A stretch of DNA of 64,000 nt from Micromonospora fulviviridis. Lineage in GTDB: Bacteria > Actinomycetota > Actinomycetes > Mycobacteriales > Micromonosporaceae. How positions within the stretch are numbered: the first letter of the stretch is position 1; each line of letters begins with the position of its first letter. The position numbers were made by a program, and so were the translations under genes. This document shows, piece by piece, positions 8,274-17,574 of the stretch. The stretch covers positions 372,001-436,000 of the forward strand of contig NZ_BMRA01000002.1 in assembly GCF_014648395.1 (NCBI RefSeq). The letters run 5' to 3'. A model generated the notes under the pieces. The model searched no databases. It saw nothing but the letters and a program-made list of their open reading frames with translations, and was not told the DNA's origin.

Positions 8274-9140
8274 ATGCGGATCCGGCCGGCGTGGGCCGTG
8301 CCGCCCCGGCCGGTCCACGTCCGCCGACGTGGACCGCGCCGGGGCGTTGCGGTGGTGCTGACGGCGCTGCTGCTCGCCCCGGCGCCGGCCTGCCGGGAGC
8401 CGCTCGTCCCGCCCGGGGCGCCCACCCCGTGGCCCGTCGCGCAGGCCCGGCACTGGCAGTGGCAGTGGCAGCTCACCGGCCCGGTGGACGTCACCGTCGA
8501 CGCCGACGTCTTCCTGCTCGACGCGGCGCAGACCACCTCCCGCGAGACCGGCGCGCTGCGCGCCCGCCACCGCCGCCTGGTCTGCCAGGTGCGGGTCGGC
8601 ACGTACGCCGCCGCCGACCCGGACGCGAGCCGCTTCCCGGCGGCGGTACGCGGGACGGCGGTGCCCGGCCGGCCGGGCAGCCGGTGGCTGGACGTGCGCC
8701 GGTGGGACTCGCTGGAGCCGGTGCTGGCCGACCGGTTCCGGCTCTGCCGGGGCAAGGGCTTCGGCGCGGTGGCGCTCGACGACGCCGACGGCTACCTGCA
8801 CCGCTCCGGCTTCCCGCTCACCTTCGACGACCAGTTGCTGTTCAACCGGCGGCTGGCCACGCTGGCCCGGCGGCTGGAGCTCTCCCCCGGGCTGGTCGAC
8901 GACCTGCCGCAGGTGGCGGCGCTCGCCCCCGACTTCGACTTCGCGGTCAACCAGGAGTGCGTCCGCCGGGGCGGGTGCGACAAGCTGCTCCCCTTCGCCG
9001 ACGCGCACAAGCCGGTGTTCCACGTGGAGTACACCGGCGACCCGGCCGAGTTCTGCGTCACCACGGTCGGCTACGGCTTCGCCTCGATCCTCAAGGACCG
9101 CAAGCTCGACGCCTGGCGCGAGCCCTGCCCGCTGTCCTGA
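8274..9140 (+). CDS. GH114-like endo-alpha-1,4-polygalactosaminidase family secreted protein
   Basis: The start at ATG 8274 is preceded by GGGAG at 6 bp. An Arg-rich N-terminus and hydrophobic helix (VAVVLTALLLAPAPAC) form a signal peptide, perhaps with a weak lipobox at the Cys. The rest matches the GH114 fold: WQWQLTG at the N-terminus, WLDVRRWDSLEPVLADRF, GFGAVALDDADGYLHRSGFPLT, DDQLLFNRRLA, FDFAVNQECVRRGGCDKL and PVFHVEY. The family hydrolyses alpha-1,4-galactosamine exopolysaccharide. The usual Glu/Asp-rich active-site strand reads ALDDADGY here, so the catalytic set may be altered. It converges on the acetyltransferase gene with 17 bp between them. Confidence 0.75.
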   Translation: MRIRPAWAVPPRPVHVRRRGPRRGVAVVLTALLLAPAPACREPLVPPGAPTPWPVAQARHWQWQWQLTGPVDVTVDADVFLLDAAQTTSRETGALRARHRRLVCQVRVGTYAAADPDASRFPAAVRGTAVPGRPGSRWLDVRRWDSLEPVLADRFRLCRGKGFGAVALDDADGYLHRSGFPLTFDDQLLFNRRLATLARRLELSPGLVDDLPQVAALAPDFDFAVNQECVRRGGCDKLLPFADAHKPVFHVEYTGDPAEFCVTTVGYGFASILKDRKLDAWREPCPLS

Positions 9141-9157
9141 GCGCCCCGGGGCGGCGG

Positions 9158-9700
9158 CTATGCCGTCGAGTCCGGCTTCCAGTCCTGAGCGAGGAGCCCG
9201 AGCACCACCTCGTCGAGGAACTCGCCCAGCACCCAGGCCGAGGAGCGCAGCACACCCTCGCGGACGAAGCCGTTGCGCTCGGCGGAGCGCAGCATCGCGG
9301 CGTTGTCCGCCAGCGTCTCGATCTGCAGCCGTTGCAGGCCACGCACGACGAATCCGTAGTGGCACAGCACCGCCACCACGTCGGTGCCGTAGCCCTTCCC
9401 GCGGGCGGACGGCAGCAGTCCGAGGCCGATGTGCGCGGACCGGTTGTGGTTGTCGATGCCCCACAGCGTCGCGGTGCCGACCAGCGTGCCGCCGTCCAGC
9501 TCCACCACCGAGAACGGGACGCTTCCCTGCTCCTGGTCGTCCACCACGAGCCGCGGGTCCTTCGAGCCGGGCGTGATCGGCCGCCACGGCCCGCCCTCGG
9601 CCCGGGAGGAGTTGACGACGTCGTCGTAGAGCTCGGCTCGCAGGGTCGGGATGTCGTCCTCGTGCCGGGCCCTGAGCCCGACCGTGTTGCCCCTCAGCAT
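9158..9700 (-). CDS. GNAT acetyltransferase, RimJ/RimL-like
   Basis: This 180-aa protein starts with MLRGNTVGLRARHEDDI and carries the acetyl-CoA loop SARGKGYGTDVV and the C-terminal NAAMLRSAERNGFVREG helix typical of RimJ/RimL-type acetyltransferases. The acceptor could be a protein N-terminus, an amino group on a metabolite, or an antibiotic; sequence does not decide. AGGAAG lies 5 bp before the ATG, and a TTGACG/TATGAC promoter is just upstream. Confidence 0.85.
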   Translation of the reverse strand: MLRGNTVGLRARHEDDIPTLRAELYDDVVNSSRAEGGPWRPITPGSKDPRLVVDDQEQGSVPFSVVELDGGTLVGTATLWGIDNHNRSAHIGLGLLPSARGKGYGTDVVAVLCHYGFVVRGLQRLQIETLADNAAMLRSAERNGFVREGVLRSSAWVLGEFLDEVVLGLLAQDWKPDSTA

Positions 9701-9725
9701 GCGAGCTTCCTACCGGACCGGACCG

Positions 9726-9753
9726 GTCATAGACAAACCGATAAGCACGTCAA
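9726..9753 (-). promoter_or_regulatory. Promoter of the RimJ/L-like acetyltransferase
   Basis: The minus strand shows TTGACG (9748-9753) and TATGAC (9726-9731) separated by 16 bp. The predicted start near 9719 leaves a short leader of about 19 nt. A tandem CCGGA-rich stretch (about 9713-9727) overlaps the start site. Confidence 0.55.
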
Positions 9754-9791
9754 CCGGGATCGTGCTCGTGCTCCGCGTACCCCTGAAGAAG

Positions 9792-9832
9792 CGACACCGC
9801 CCCCGGCCCGGACGGGCGGGGGGGCGGTGTCG
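9792..9832 (-). terminator. Terminator of the MFS gene
   Basis: Perfect 13-bp arms (CGACACCGCCCCC with its complement at 9820-9832) around a 15-nt loop, followed on the minus strand by CTTCTTC. It begins 15 bp after the MFS stop codon. Confidence 0.7.
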
Positions 9833-9846
9833 AGGGACGGCGGCGG

Positions 9847-11352
9847 TCAGCCGGGGGCGCCACCGGTGACCGGGGCCGGGGTGCCGGCGCCGCGCTGGGC
9901 CGGGATGCCGGCGTGCTCGGCGCTGAGCGGGGTGGCCAGCTCCTCCAGGGACTTGCCCTCGGCCTTGACGCCGAGGGTCAGCTCCACCAGGCCACCGATG
10001 ATCATCACGGCGGCGCCGATGACGAAGGCGACCACGGTGTCACCGACCTTGCCGGTGCCGACCAGCTTGGCGAAGAGCAGCGGGCCGGTGATGCCGCCGG
10101 CGGCGGTGCCGATCGCGTAGAAGAACGCGATGGCCATGGCCCGGGTCTCCATGGGGAAGATCTCGCTGACCGTCAGGTACGCCGCGCTGGCGCCGGCCGA
10201 GGCGAAGAAGAGCACCGCGCACCAGCAGGCGGTCATGGTCACCGCGTCGAGCACGCCGGAGTGGAACAGCCAGGCGGTGCCGAGCAGCAGCACGCCCGAG
10301 CCGATGTACGAGCCGGCGATCATCGGAACCCGGCCGACGGTGTCGAAGAGCCGGCCCAGCAGCAGCGGGCCGAGCAGGTTGCCGACCGCGATCACCGCGA
10401 AGTAGTAGCCGCTGTTGCCCGGCGGGACGTCGAAGAAGGTCTGGAGGATCTGGGCGAAGCCGAAGGTGATCGCGTTGTAGAGGAACGCCTGCCCGATGAA
10501 GAGCGAGAAGCCCAGCGTGGCGCGCTTCGGGTAGCGGGCGAAAAGGGTCTTCGCGATCTCCAGGAAGTTGGTGCTCTTCCGCTGCTTGATCTCGATCCAG
10601 TTGTCGGCCTCGGTGAGGTCCTTGCCCGTCTCCCGCTTCACCTCGGCCTCGACCGAGTCGACGAGATGGTTCGCCTCGTCGGCCCGGCCGTGGATGAACA
10701 ACCACCGTGGGCTCTCCGGGACGTGCCGGCGGACCAGCAGGATCACCACGCCGAGCACCGCGCCGAGGCCGAACGCCACCCGCCAGCCGAGGTTGGTCGG
10801 CAGGCCGTTGAGCAGCGGCACGGTCAGCAGCGCGCCGAGCGCCGCGCCGAGCCAGAAGGTGCCGTTGATGATGATGTCGATCCGGCCGCGGTGCCGCGCC
10901 GGGATCAGCTCGTCGATGGCCGAGTTGATGGCCGCGTACTCGCCGCCGATGCCCATGCCGGTGAGGAACCGGAACAGGAAGAACCACCAGGTGTCGAAGG
11001 AGAGCGCGGTCAGCGCGGTCGCCACCAGGTAGAGCCCGAGGGTCAGCAGGAACAGCTTCTTGCGCCCGAACCGGTCGGTGAGCCAGCCGAAGAAGAGCGC
11101 GCCGGTGCAGGCGCCCGCCACGTAGAGCGCTGCGGCCAGGCCGGTGACCTGGCTCTGGGTGATGCTCAGGCCGCTGCCCGGCTCGGCCAGCTTGCCGGAG
11201 AGGTTGCCGACGATGGTCACCTCGAGGCCGTCGAGGATCCACACCGTGCCGAGGCCGATCACGATCATCCAGTGCCAGCGGGACCACGGCAGCCGGTCCA
11301 GGCGGGCCGGGACGTTGGTCCGTACGGTGCCGGTCCGCACGTCGGTGCTCAT
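9847..11352 (-). CDS. MFS transporter, sugar-porter / aromatic-acid type
   Basis: This 501-aa protein has about twelve membrane helices and the loop motif GWLTDRFGRKKLF between helices 2 and 3. RFLTGMGIGGEYAA in helix 4 and VPESPRWLFIHGR before the central loop are hallmarks of the sugar-porter and AAHS/MHS branches. The motif set points to a proton-driven uptake system for an organic acid or sugar. The substrate is unknown. The C-terminal tail is Gly/Pro/Ala-rich and cytoplasmic. GGAG lies 5 bp before the ATG. It appears monocistronic. Confidence 0.85.
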   Translation of the reverse strand: MSTDVRTGTVRTNVPARLDRLPWSRWHWMIVIGLGTVWILDGLEVTIVGNLSGKLAEPGSGLSITQSQVTGLAAALYVAGACTGALFFGWLTDRFGRKKLFLLTLGLYLVATALTALSFDTWWFFLFRFLTGMGIGGEYAAINSAIDELIPARHRGRIDIIINGTFWLGAALGALLTVPLLNGLPTNLGWRVAFGLGAVLGVVILLVRRHVPESPRWLFIHGRADEANHLVDSVEAEVKRETGKDLTEADNWIEIKQRKSTNFLEIAKTLFARYPKRATLGFSLFIGQAFLYNAITFGFAQILQTFFDVPPGNSGYYFAVIAVGNLLGPLLLGRLFDTVGRVPMIAGSYIGSGVLLLGTAWLFHSGVLDAVTMTACWCAVLFFASAGASAAYLTVSEIFPMETRAMAIAFFYAIGTAAGGITGPLLFAKLVGTGKVGDTVVAFVIGAAVMIIGGLVELTLGVKAEGKSLEELATPLSAEHAGIPAQRGAGTPAPVTGGAPG

Positions 11353-11454
11353 GACGCGCTCCGGAGGGCTGCGGTGGCCGGGGCGCGACGACGGGCCGCC
11401 GGCGTGAGCTGTTCGTCCATGGCGGCCCAGATGCCCCGCCGCCGCGGCCGTTAA

Positions 11455-11481
11455 TCCTGCGGTGACACCTCCGTCACAGGA
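11455..11481. promoter_or_regulatory. Imperfect palindrome upstream of the MFS gene
   Basis: TCCTG and GTGAC arms pair with GTCAC and AGGA around ACCTCC. The site lies about 100 bp upstream of the MFS start and just past the end of the MMPL gene. It could be an operator or a weak MMPL terminator. Confidence 0.3.
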
Positions 11482-11524
11482 CGAAGGGCGGACCGGACCG
11501 GCCCGCCCTCCCCCGTCCCGTGAG

Positions 11525-13744
11525 TCAGCGCGCGCCGACCAGCTCCGGGGCCGGCGCGGGCGGCTCGGCCGGCGGGGTCGCCGCCCGGCCGCGCAGGAAC
11601 CGCGGCGCCCACCAGTTCGCGTCGCCCAGCAGCGTCATCAGCGACGGCAGCACCACCGCCCGGATGATCGTGGCGTCCAGCAGGATGGCCGCGGCCAGCC
11701 CGATGCCGAGCTGCTTGAAGTCGATGGTGCTGAGCGTCGCGAAGATCGAGAACACCCCGACCATGACGATCGCCGCGCTGGTCACCACGCCCGCCGAGGA
11801 GGTGATCCCGTACGCCACCGCGTCCTTGTTCGACATCCCCTGGCGGATGCCCTCGCGGATCCGGCTGACCACGAAGACGTGGTAGTCCATGGAGAGCCCG
11901 AACAGCACCACGAAGAGGAACATCGGCAGCCAGGTGACGATCGCGTCCATCGAGGTGAAGCCGAGCAGCCCTTCCGCCCAGGTGCCCTGGAAGACCAGCA
12001 CCAGCAGGCCGTACGCGGCCCCGGCGGAGAGCAGGTTCAGCAGGATCGAGGTGAGCGCCACCACGACCGACCGGAACGTCCAGGCCATCACGAGGAAGGT
12101 CAGCGCCAGCACGAAGGCCGCCACCAGGGGCAGCTTCGCCCAGATGTGGTCCGCGTAGTCCTCGCTGGCCGCCACGCCGCCGCCGACCGCGTACTCGACG
12201 CCGGGGATGCCGCCCAGCGCGGCCGGGACCAGGTCCTGGCGCAGCTCGTGCAGCGACCGGGACGCCTCGTCGGTGCGGCTGGCGTACGGCGTGGCCACCT
12301 CGAGCACCGACACCCGCCGGTCCTCCGACACCTTGATCTTCGGGCCGTCCCCCTCGGCCGGCGCGAAGAGCGGGTCGGCGGCGGCCCGGTCGGCCAGCCC
12401 GGTCAGGGCCGCCTTCACCCGGTCGGCCTGGTCGGCCGGCGCCCGCACGGCGACCGTGTGGCTGGTGCCGTTGCTCGGGAAGGCCGCGGTGAGCCGGTCG
12501 TACGCCTGCATGGCCGCCGTGGTGCGCGGCACGTCCTCCATGCCCGGGAACTTCAGCTTCATGCCCAGCGCCGGGGCGGCCAGGGCGAGCAGCAGCCCGA
12601 CCGAGACCACCAGGGTGGCCAGCGGGGCGCGCAGCGCGGGCTTCAGCACGGCCGGCCAGAACCGGGGCCGGGCCGGCCCGCCGTGCCGCCCGACGCGCGG
12701 GGCGGTGAGGCGCCACAGCAGCGGCACCCGGGGCCGGTCGACCCAGCGGCCCAGCTTGGCCAGGAGCGCCGGCAGCACGGTCAGCGAGCCGATCACGGCG
12801 ACCGCGACCACCAGGATCGAGCCGACGGCGAGCGACGAGAAGATGGCGTCCTGGGCGAGCAGCAGCCCCGCCATCGAGATGATCACGGCGGTGCCGGAGA
12901 CCACCACGGCGTGCCCGGAGGTCTCCGCCGCGATCTCCACCGCGTCGAGCCCGGAGCGGCCCTTGGCCCGCTCCTCGCGTTCCCGCCGGACGTAGAAGAG
13001 CGAGTAGTCCACGCCGACCGCCATGCCGATCAGCAGGATGACGCTGGCCGTGGTGTCGGTGGCCGGCACCAGGTGCGAGGCGAGGGTGGAGAGCCCCATG
13101 GCCGCGGCCACCGAGGAGAGCGCGAGCAGCACCGGCACGCCGGCCGCGATCAGCGCGCCGAACGCGATGATCAGGATGGCCAGGGTGACCGGCAGGCTGA
13201 GCAGTTCGGCCCGCTTGAAGTCCTTGCCCAGGGTGTCGTCGAGCGCCTTGCCGATCGACGGGCCGCCGACCTGCTCGACCCGCAGCGCCGGGTGCGCCTC
13301 CTGGACCTTCGCGGTGGTGTCGCGCAGCGGCTGCACCCGGTCCGAGGCGGTCTCCGGGTCACCCGACATGGTGATCGGCACCAGCATGGCGTTGCCGTCC
13401 CGGGACGGCATCGGCGCGCCCACCGAGGTCACCCCGTCGACCTGCCGCAGCCGGGCCGTCGCGTCCTCGGCGGCGGCCTTCGCCGCGGCCGGGTCGAGCG
13501 TGCCCGAGCGGGGAGTGATGAGCACGTTCTCGGTGGCCGGCTCGTGGAAGCCGCCACTGTCGACGATCAGCTGGGCCCGCCCGAACTCACCGATCGCCTG
13601 GTCGTCGTCGGTCGCCTCGTTCAGCCCGGCGGCGTTGCCACCGACGAAGCACACCGCCACGAACACCACCCAGAGCGCGATGGCCCGCCACGGGTGCTCC
13701 GCACTCCACCGTGCCAGCCGCACGGTCACCGGTCGCCTGCCCAT
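11525..13744 (-). CDS. MMPL/RND-family membrane exporter
   Basis: The ORF could begin at 13888, but ATG 13744 (MGRRPVTVRLARW) is chosen because GGAGGGGG lies 9 bp before it and the palindromic operator would otherwise be coding. The 739-aa protein has two repeats, each a large extracytoplasmic domain followed by a cluster of membrane helices. The helices carry the MMPL-type motifs GMAVGVDYSLFYVRR and GLSMDYHVFVVSR, where the Asp and Tyr belong to the proton relay. MMPL proteins export lipids, siderophores or drugs. No lipid or NRPS genes are nearby, so the cargo is unknown. Confidence 0.88.
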   Translation of the reverse strand: MGRRPVTVRLARWSAEHPWRAIALWVVFVAVCFVGGNAAGLNEATDDDQAIGEFGRAQLIVDSGGFHEPATENVLITPRSGTLDPAAAKAAAEDATARLRQVDGVTSVGAPMPSRDGNAMLVPITMSGDPETASDRVQPLRDTTAKVQEAHPALRVEQVGGPSIGKALDDTLGKDFKRAELLSLPVTLAILIIAFGALIAAGVPVLLALSSVAAAMGLSTLASHLVPATDTTASVILLIGMAVGVDYSLFYVRREREERAKGRSGLDAVEIAAETSGHAVVVSGTAVIISMAGLLLAQDAIFSSLAVGSILVVAVAVIGSLTVLPALLAKLGRWVDRPRVPLLWRLTAPRVGRHGGPARPRFWPAVLKPALRAPLATLVVSVGLLLALAAPALGMKLKFPGMEDVPRTTAAMQAYDRLTAAFPSNGTSHTVAVRAPADQADRVKAALTGLADRAAADPLFAPAEGDGPKIKVSEDRRVSVLEVATPYASRTDEASRSLHELRQDLVPAALGGIPGVEYAVGGGVAASEDYADHIWAKLPLVAAFVLALTFLVMAWTFRSVVVALTSILLNLLSAGAAYGLLVLVFQGTWAEGLLGFTSMDAIVTWLPMFLFVVLFGLSMDYHVFVVSRIREGIRQGMSNKDAVAYGITSSAGVVTSAAIVMVGVFSIFATLSTIDFKQLGIGLAAAILLDATIIRAVVLPSLMTLLGDANWWAPRFLRGRAATPPAEPPAPAPELVGAR

Positions 13745-13761
13745 ACCTGGGAACCCCCTCC

Positions 13762-13796
13762 AGACGTCGGCCCCGTGCCGACGTCTGCTGACGCTA
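13762..13796 (-). promoter_or_regulatory. Palindromic operator and -10 box of the MMPL gene
   Basis: AGACGTCGGC (13762-13771) and its perfect complement GCCGACGTCT (13777-13786) flank CCCGT, a 25-bp palindrome. On the minus strand a TAGCGT -10 (13791-13796) precedes it, so transcription would start inside the palindrome. The Shine-Dalgarno (13754-13761) directly follows it. The geometry fits a repressor operator or an RNA hairpin that controls access to the Shine-Dalgarno. Confidence 0.65.
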
Positions 13797-13980
13797 GGGA
13801 GCGGAACGGGCCCGGACATCGGGGAACGGCCCCGGCTCGTCCCCCATCCGGCCGGCTCCGGCCGGGCGGCCCGAACCGGGTCGGCCAACCGGACAGAACG
13901 GGATTTTCAGGGTACGACCGGGGGACCCGCCGGGCCGCGGCCGGTGAGGCACACCGGCGCAACCCCGAGTCGGCTCGGGG

Positions 13981-14838
13981 TCATCCCCGGAGGGTGCCCC
14001 GGGGGCGGGGCTGGCAGCGCGGGCAACTGTAGGACGACCGGTTCATGAACGCCTCGCGCCGGATCGGCGTCCCGCACCGCGGGCAGGGCTCCCCCTCCCG
14101 GCCGTACGCGTTCAGCGACCGGTCGAAGTAGCCGCTCTCGCCGTTGACATTCACGTACAGCTCGTCGAAGCTCGTGCCGCCCTGCTTGATCGCCTCGCCG
14201 AGCACGTCCCGGACGTGGCCGAGCAGCCGGCCGGCGGCCGGGCCGGTCAGCGCGTCGGTCGGCCGGGCGCCGTGCAGCCGGGCCCGCCAGAGGGCCTCGT
14301 CGGCGTAGATGTTGCCGACGCCCGAGATCAGCGTCTGGTCGAGCAGCGCCCGCTTCACCTCGGTCCGCCGCTTGCGCAGCGCGGCCACGAAGCCGGCGTC
14401 GGAGAACTCCGGGTCCATCGGGTCCCGGGCGATGTGCGCGATCTCGGCCGGCAGCTCGGCCCCGCCCTCGGAGACCGACAGCCCGCCGAACGTGCGCTGG
14501 TCGACGAAGCGCAGCTCCGGACCGTCGTCGGCGAACCGGAACCGGACCCGCAGGTGCAGCTCGTCGGCCGCGCCGACCGGCTGGAGCAGGAGCTGGCCGG
14601 ACATGCCGAGGTGGCCGATGAGGGCGTCCCCGCTGTCCAGCGGGAGCCACAGGTACTTGCCCCGGCGCCGGACGTCGGTGACGGTCCGGCCGGTCAGCAC
14701 GTCGGCGAAGTGCTCGCCGCCCGGCTCGTGCCGGCGGACCGCCCGGGGGTGGCGCACCTCGACGGCACTGATCCGCCGGCCGATGACCCACTGGGCCAGC
14801 CCCTGCCGGACGGTCTCGACCTCGGGCAGCTCAGGCAC
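13981..14838 (-). CDS. mutM: Formamidopyrimidine-DNA glycosylase
   Basis: This 285-aa enzyme begins with the diagnostic [13 protein letters not shown], whose Pro is the catalytic N-terminus. It has the helix-two-turn-helix [12 protein letters not shown] and ends with the zinc finger [21 protein letters not shown], followed by a second CPxC pair. It removes 8-oxoguanine and formamidopyrimidines and nicks the abasic site. The start overlaps rnc by 8 bp, so it is the last gene of the YceD-rpmF-plsX-rnc-mutM operon. Length is normal. Confidence 0.96.
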   Translation of the reverse strand: MPELPEVETVRQGLAQWVIGRRISAVEVRHPRAVRRHEPGGEHFADVLTGRTVTDVRRRGKYLWLPLDSGDALIGHLGMSGQLLLQPVGAADELHLRVRFRFADDGPELRFVDQRTFGGLSVSEGGAELPAEIAHIARDPMDPEFSDAGFVAALRKRRTEVKRALLDQTLISGVGNIYADEALWRARLHGARPTDALTGPAAGRLLGHVRDVLGEAIKQGGTSFDELYVNVNGESGYFDRSLNAYGREGEPCPRCGTPIRREAFMNRSSYSCPRCQPRPRGTLRG

Positions 14839-15619
14839 GGCCGGCGCCCGTCTCGGCCGGGTCGCCCGCCGCCTCCTCGACGGCGGCCTTCGCGGCGGCC
14901 TCCGCCTCGGCCTGCTCGGTCAGCATCCGCCAGGCCGACTCGGCGGCCCGCTGCTCGGCCTCCTTCTTGCTGCGCCCCTCCGCGCCGCCGTACCGGTTGC
15001 CGGCCACCACCACCCAGGCCGTGAAGGTCTTGAGATGGTCCGGGCCGGTGCCCTCGATCCGGTACTCGGGGACCCCGAGCCCCAGCGCGGCGGTCAGCTC
15101 CTGGAGGCTGGTCTTCCAGTCGAGCGCCGCGCCCCGGCCGGCCGACTCGGCCATCAGCGGGTCGAACAGCCGGTGGATCACGATGGCCGCGGTGTCCAGG
15201 CCGTACTGGAGGTAGATCGCGCCGAGCAGCGCCTCCAGGGTGTCGGCCAGGATGCTGGCCTTGTCCCGGCCGCCGGTGGCCTCCTCGCCCTTGCCGAGCA
15301 GCAGGTACGCGCCCAGCCCGTCCGGGCCGAGGCCACGCGCCACGTCCGCGAGGGCACGCATGTTGACCACGCTGGCCCGCAGCTTGGCGAGCTGCCCCTC
15401 GGGCAGGTCCGGGTGGTTGTGGAAGAGCGCCGTGGTGATCACCACGCCGAGGACCGAGTCGCCGAGGAACTCCAGTCGCTCGTTGGTGGGCAGCCCACCG
15501 TTCTCGTACGCGTAGGAGCGATGGGTCAGTGCGCGCTCCAGCAGTTCCGGGTCGAGCGACACCCCGAAGGCCGCCTCCAGGTGGCCGACGGGAGCACGCC
15601 GCCGCTTGTCGTTGGTCAT
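14831..15619 (-). CDS. rnc: Ribonuclease III
   Basis: The start at ATG 15619 ([15 protein letters not shown]) overlaps the plsX stop by 4 bp; a longer frame upstream is only the shadow of plsX. The 262-aa protein has the RNase III signature [15 protein letters not shown] and the second acidic cluster [13 protein letters not shown], followed by a C-terminal double-stranded RNA-binding domain (DWKTSLQEL to [14 protein letters not shown]). It processes rRNA precursors and double-stranded mRNA regions. The tail is Ala/Glu-rich and probably disordered. Confidence 0.96.
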   Translation of the reverse strand: MTNDKRRRAPVGHLEAAFGVSLDPELLERALTHRSYAYENGGLPTNERLEFLGDSVLGVVITTALFHNHPDLPEGQLAKLRASVVNMRALADVARGLGPDGLGAYLLLGKGEEATGGRDKASILADTLEALLGAIYLQYGLDTAAIVIHRLFDPLMAESAGRGAALDWKTSLQELTAALGLGVPEYRIEGTGPDHLKTFTAWVVVAGNRYGGAEGRSKKEAEQRAAESAWRMLTEQAEAEAAAKAAVEEAAGDPAETGAGRA

Positions 15620-16695
15620 GGCGCAACCTCGGTGTCGTTGTGGTCGGGTGCGGGATCGTGCGGAACGTCGTCGAGCAGGGTCGAGACGGTGTCGGTGGCG
15701 CCCCGGCGCCACAGGTGGGCGGCGAGGGCGATGCCGGAGGCGACGTCGTCGGGCCCGGCTGCGCCGTGGCAGACCACCACGGTGCCGGCCACCCCGAGCA
15801 GGGCCGCCGCACGGGGCGCGCCGCCGCTCGCCGGGGGCCCGCCGGCCATCGCGTACGCGCCCTCGATGGCCTTGAGCAGCACGTTGCCGGTGAAGCCGTC
15901 GGTCACCACCACGTCGGCGCGGGCGCCGAGGGAGACGTCGTACCCCTCGACGAGGCCGATGTAGCGGGCGCCGCAGGGCAGCGACACGGCGGCGAGGGCG
16001 GGGTCGGCGGAGCGGCGGAGCCGGTCGCCCTTGCCCGCCTCGATGCCGACGGAGAGCAGCCCGACCCGGGGCGCCACGATGGCGTGCGCCACGGCCGCGT
16101 AGGCGGCGCCGAGCACGGCGTGCCGGGCCAGGGTGGCGGGTCCGGGTTCGAGCGTGCCGCCGACGTCCAGCAGCACCACCGGCCCTTCGACGGCGGGCAG
16201 GGTGGCGACCAGGGCGGGCCGGCGTACGCCGGTCCAGCGGCCGAGACCGAGCGCGGCGGCGGTGACGGTGGCACCGGTCGAACCGGCGGAGACGAGCGCG
16301 TCGGCGATCCCGTCGCGGACGGCGTGCACGGCCGCGCGGACAGTGCTCTCCCCGCGCGCGGCGGTGGGATGGTCGGCCATGCCGACGACGGTCCGCACCG
16401 GGCGGACGGTGACCCGGGTGCGCTGCTCCGGGTCGAGCGCACCGATCAGCCCGTCGGCGACCTCGGTCGGTCCGACGAGCAGCAGGTGCAGGTCAGGGTC
16501 GGTACGCACGGCCCGCAGAGCGCCGTCAACCACGACGGCGGGAGCATCGTCCCCGCCGAGGAGGTCGACGGCGATCCGCGCGGTGCCCGGCTCCGTCGGC
16601 GCGCCGGCCGGGGAACGGCCGGCGGCGGAGGGAGCCGGGGCACCGGGCGAGAGCCTTGGTGCGTGCGCCACCCGACCGGTGGTCGGGGACGTCAC
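15616..16695 (-). CDS. plsX: Phosphate acyltransferase PlsX
   Basis: This 359-aa protein matches PlsX from [20 protein letters not shown] onward, with [31 protein letters not shown] and [14 protein letters not shown]. PlsX makes acyl-phosphate from acyl-ACP at the membrane surface for phosphatidic acid synthesis. The first 38 residues are Pro/Ala-rich and unlike the family, so the true start may lie further in. It sits between rpmF and rnc, the usual actinobacterial order. gpsA and a plsC-type gene lie 20 kb away. Confidence 0.9.
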   Translation of the reverse strand: MTSPTTGRVAHAPRLSPGAPAPSAAGRSPAGAPTEPGTARIAVDLLGGDDAPAVVVDGALRAVRTDPDLHLLLVGPTEVADGLIGALDPEQRTRVTVRPVRTVVGMADHPTAARGESTVRAAVHAVRDGIADALVSAGSTGATVTAAALGLGRWTGVRRPALVATLPAVEGPVVLLDVGGTLEPGPATLARHAVLGAAYAAVAHAIVAPRVGLLSVGIEAGKGDRLRRSADPALAAVSLPCGARYIGLVEGYDVSLGARADVVVTDGFTGNVLLKAIEGAYAMAGGPPASGGAPRAAALLGVAGTVVVCHGAAGPDDVASGIALAAHLWRRGATDTVSTLLDDVPHDPAPDHNDTEVAP

Positions 16696-16704
16696 TCGGC
16701 GCCG

Positions 16705-16878
16705 TCAGACCTCGAGGACCTGACGGCCGTTGTAGGTGCCGCAGACGGAGCAGGCGGCGTGCGGCAGCTTGGCCGACTTGCACTGCGGGCAAGGCACGGT
16801 CGCGACCGCCGTGGCCTTCCAGTTCGCCCGGCGGGCGCGGGTGTTGCTGCGCGACATCTTGCGCTTGGGGACGGCCAC
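16705..16878 (-). CDS. rpmF: 50S ribosomal protein L32
   Basis: This 57-aa protein reads AVPKRKMSRSNTRARRANWK and then a CPQC...CSVCGTYNGRQV zinc ribbon, so it is the zinc-binding (C+) form of L32. It starts at GTG 16878 with GGAG 8 bp upstream, 5 bp after the YceD stop and 9 bp before the plsX start, which indicates one operon. Confidence 0.97.
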   Translation of the reverse strand: MAVPKRKMSRSNTRARRANWKATAVATVPCPQCKSAKLPHAACSVCGTYNGRQVLEV

Positions 16879-16883
16879 GGTTC

Positions 16884-17447
16884 TTACTCCTCTGTACGGG
16901 TCAGTTGCGACAGGCCCGCCCAACGCGGGTCGATCTGCTGGTGACTGTGGTCGGCCGGCAGATCGTCCCAGTGCACCCCGCATTCGGGGCACAACCCTGG
17001 GCAGTCCTCCCGGCAGAGCGGGTTGGTCGGCAGTGCGAGCACCACCGCGTCCCGCAGCGCCGGCTCCAGGTCGATCAGATCGCCCTGCATCCGGCCCACC
17101 TCGTCCTCGTCGGTCGTGTCGTCCGTGGTGCTGTTCTCGTACGCGTACAGCTCCTGGATCGTCACGGCCACCGAGTCGTCGATCTCGCGCAGGCAACGGC
17201 CGCACTCGCCCTTGACGGGACCGGTGACGGTCCCGGAGACGAGCACGCCCTCGGACACCGACTCCAACCTCAGGTCGAGGTCGAGGTCCGCGCCCTCCGG
17301 CACACTGATCAACTCCACGCCGAGGTCCGCCGGTGCCGGCACGGTCCGCCGATGCGTACGCAACGCGCCAGGCCGACGCGGCAGGTCCCTCGTGTCGAGG
17401 ACCAGCGGCGACCTGGGGTCGAGTTGGCTTGGCGAGTGTTTGGGCAT
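16884..17447 (-). CDS. YceD family protein (DUF177)
   Basis: This 187-aa protein has the DUF177 pattern: a CGRCLREIDDSV segment and a C-terminal NPLCREDCPGLCPECGVHWDD cysteine cluster. It is always found directly before rpmF. In plants and bacteria the family is linked to 23S rRNA processing or accumulation. GGAG is 7 bp upstream of ATG 17447. It is the first gene of the rpmF-plsX-rnc-mutM operon. Confidence 0.9.
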   Translation of the reverse strand: MPKHSPSQLDPRSPLVLDTRDLPRRPGALRTHRRTVPAPADLGVELISVPEGADLDLDLRLESVSEGVLVSGTVTGPVKGECGRCLREIDDSVAVTIQELYAYENSTTDDTTDEDEVGRMQGDLIDLEPALRDAVVLALPTNPLCREDCPGLCPECGVHWDDLPADHSHQQIDPRWAGLSQLTRTEE

Positions 17448-17481
17448 AGTCAGACTCCGGCCGGTGAGAGGCCGACAAAAA

Positions 17482-17487
17482 AGGTTA
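17482..17487 (-). promoter_or_regulatory. -10 box of the YceD-rpmF operon
   Basis: On the minus strand a TAACCT hexamer in the context GGTAACCT is followed by a T-rich start region. The same octamer precedes the ribosomal protein gene rpmB at about 26141-26148. The -35 is less clear (TTCGAC near 17507). Confidence 0.45.
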
Positions 17488-17574
17488 CCTGGGCGACCGC
17501 CGGACCGTCGAACCGGGGGCGTCGCCGCCCCGGCCCGGCGGCTGCCGGCTGTCGGCCGCCGGCCCGCGTGCCGC

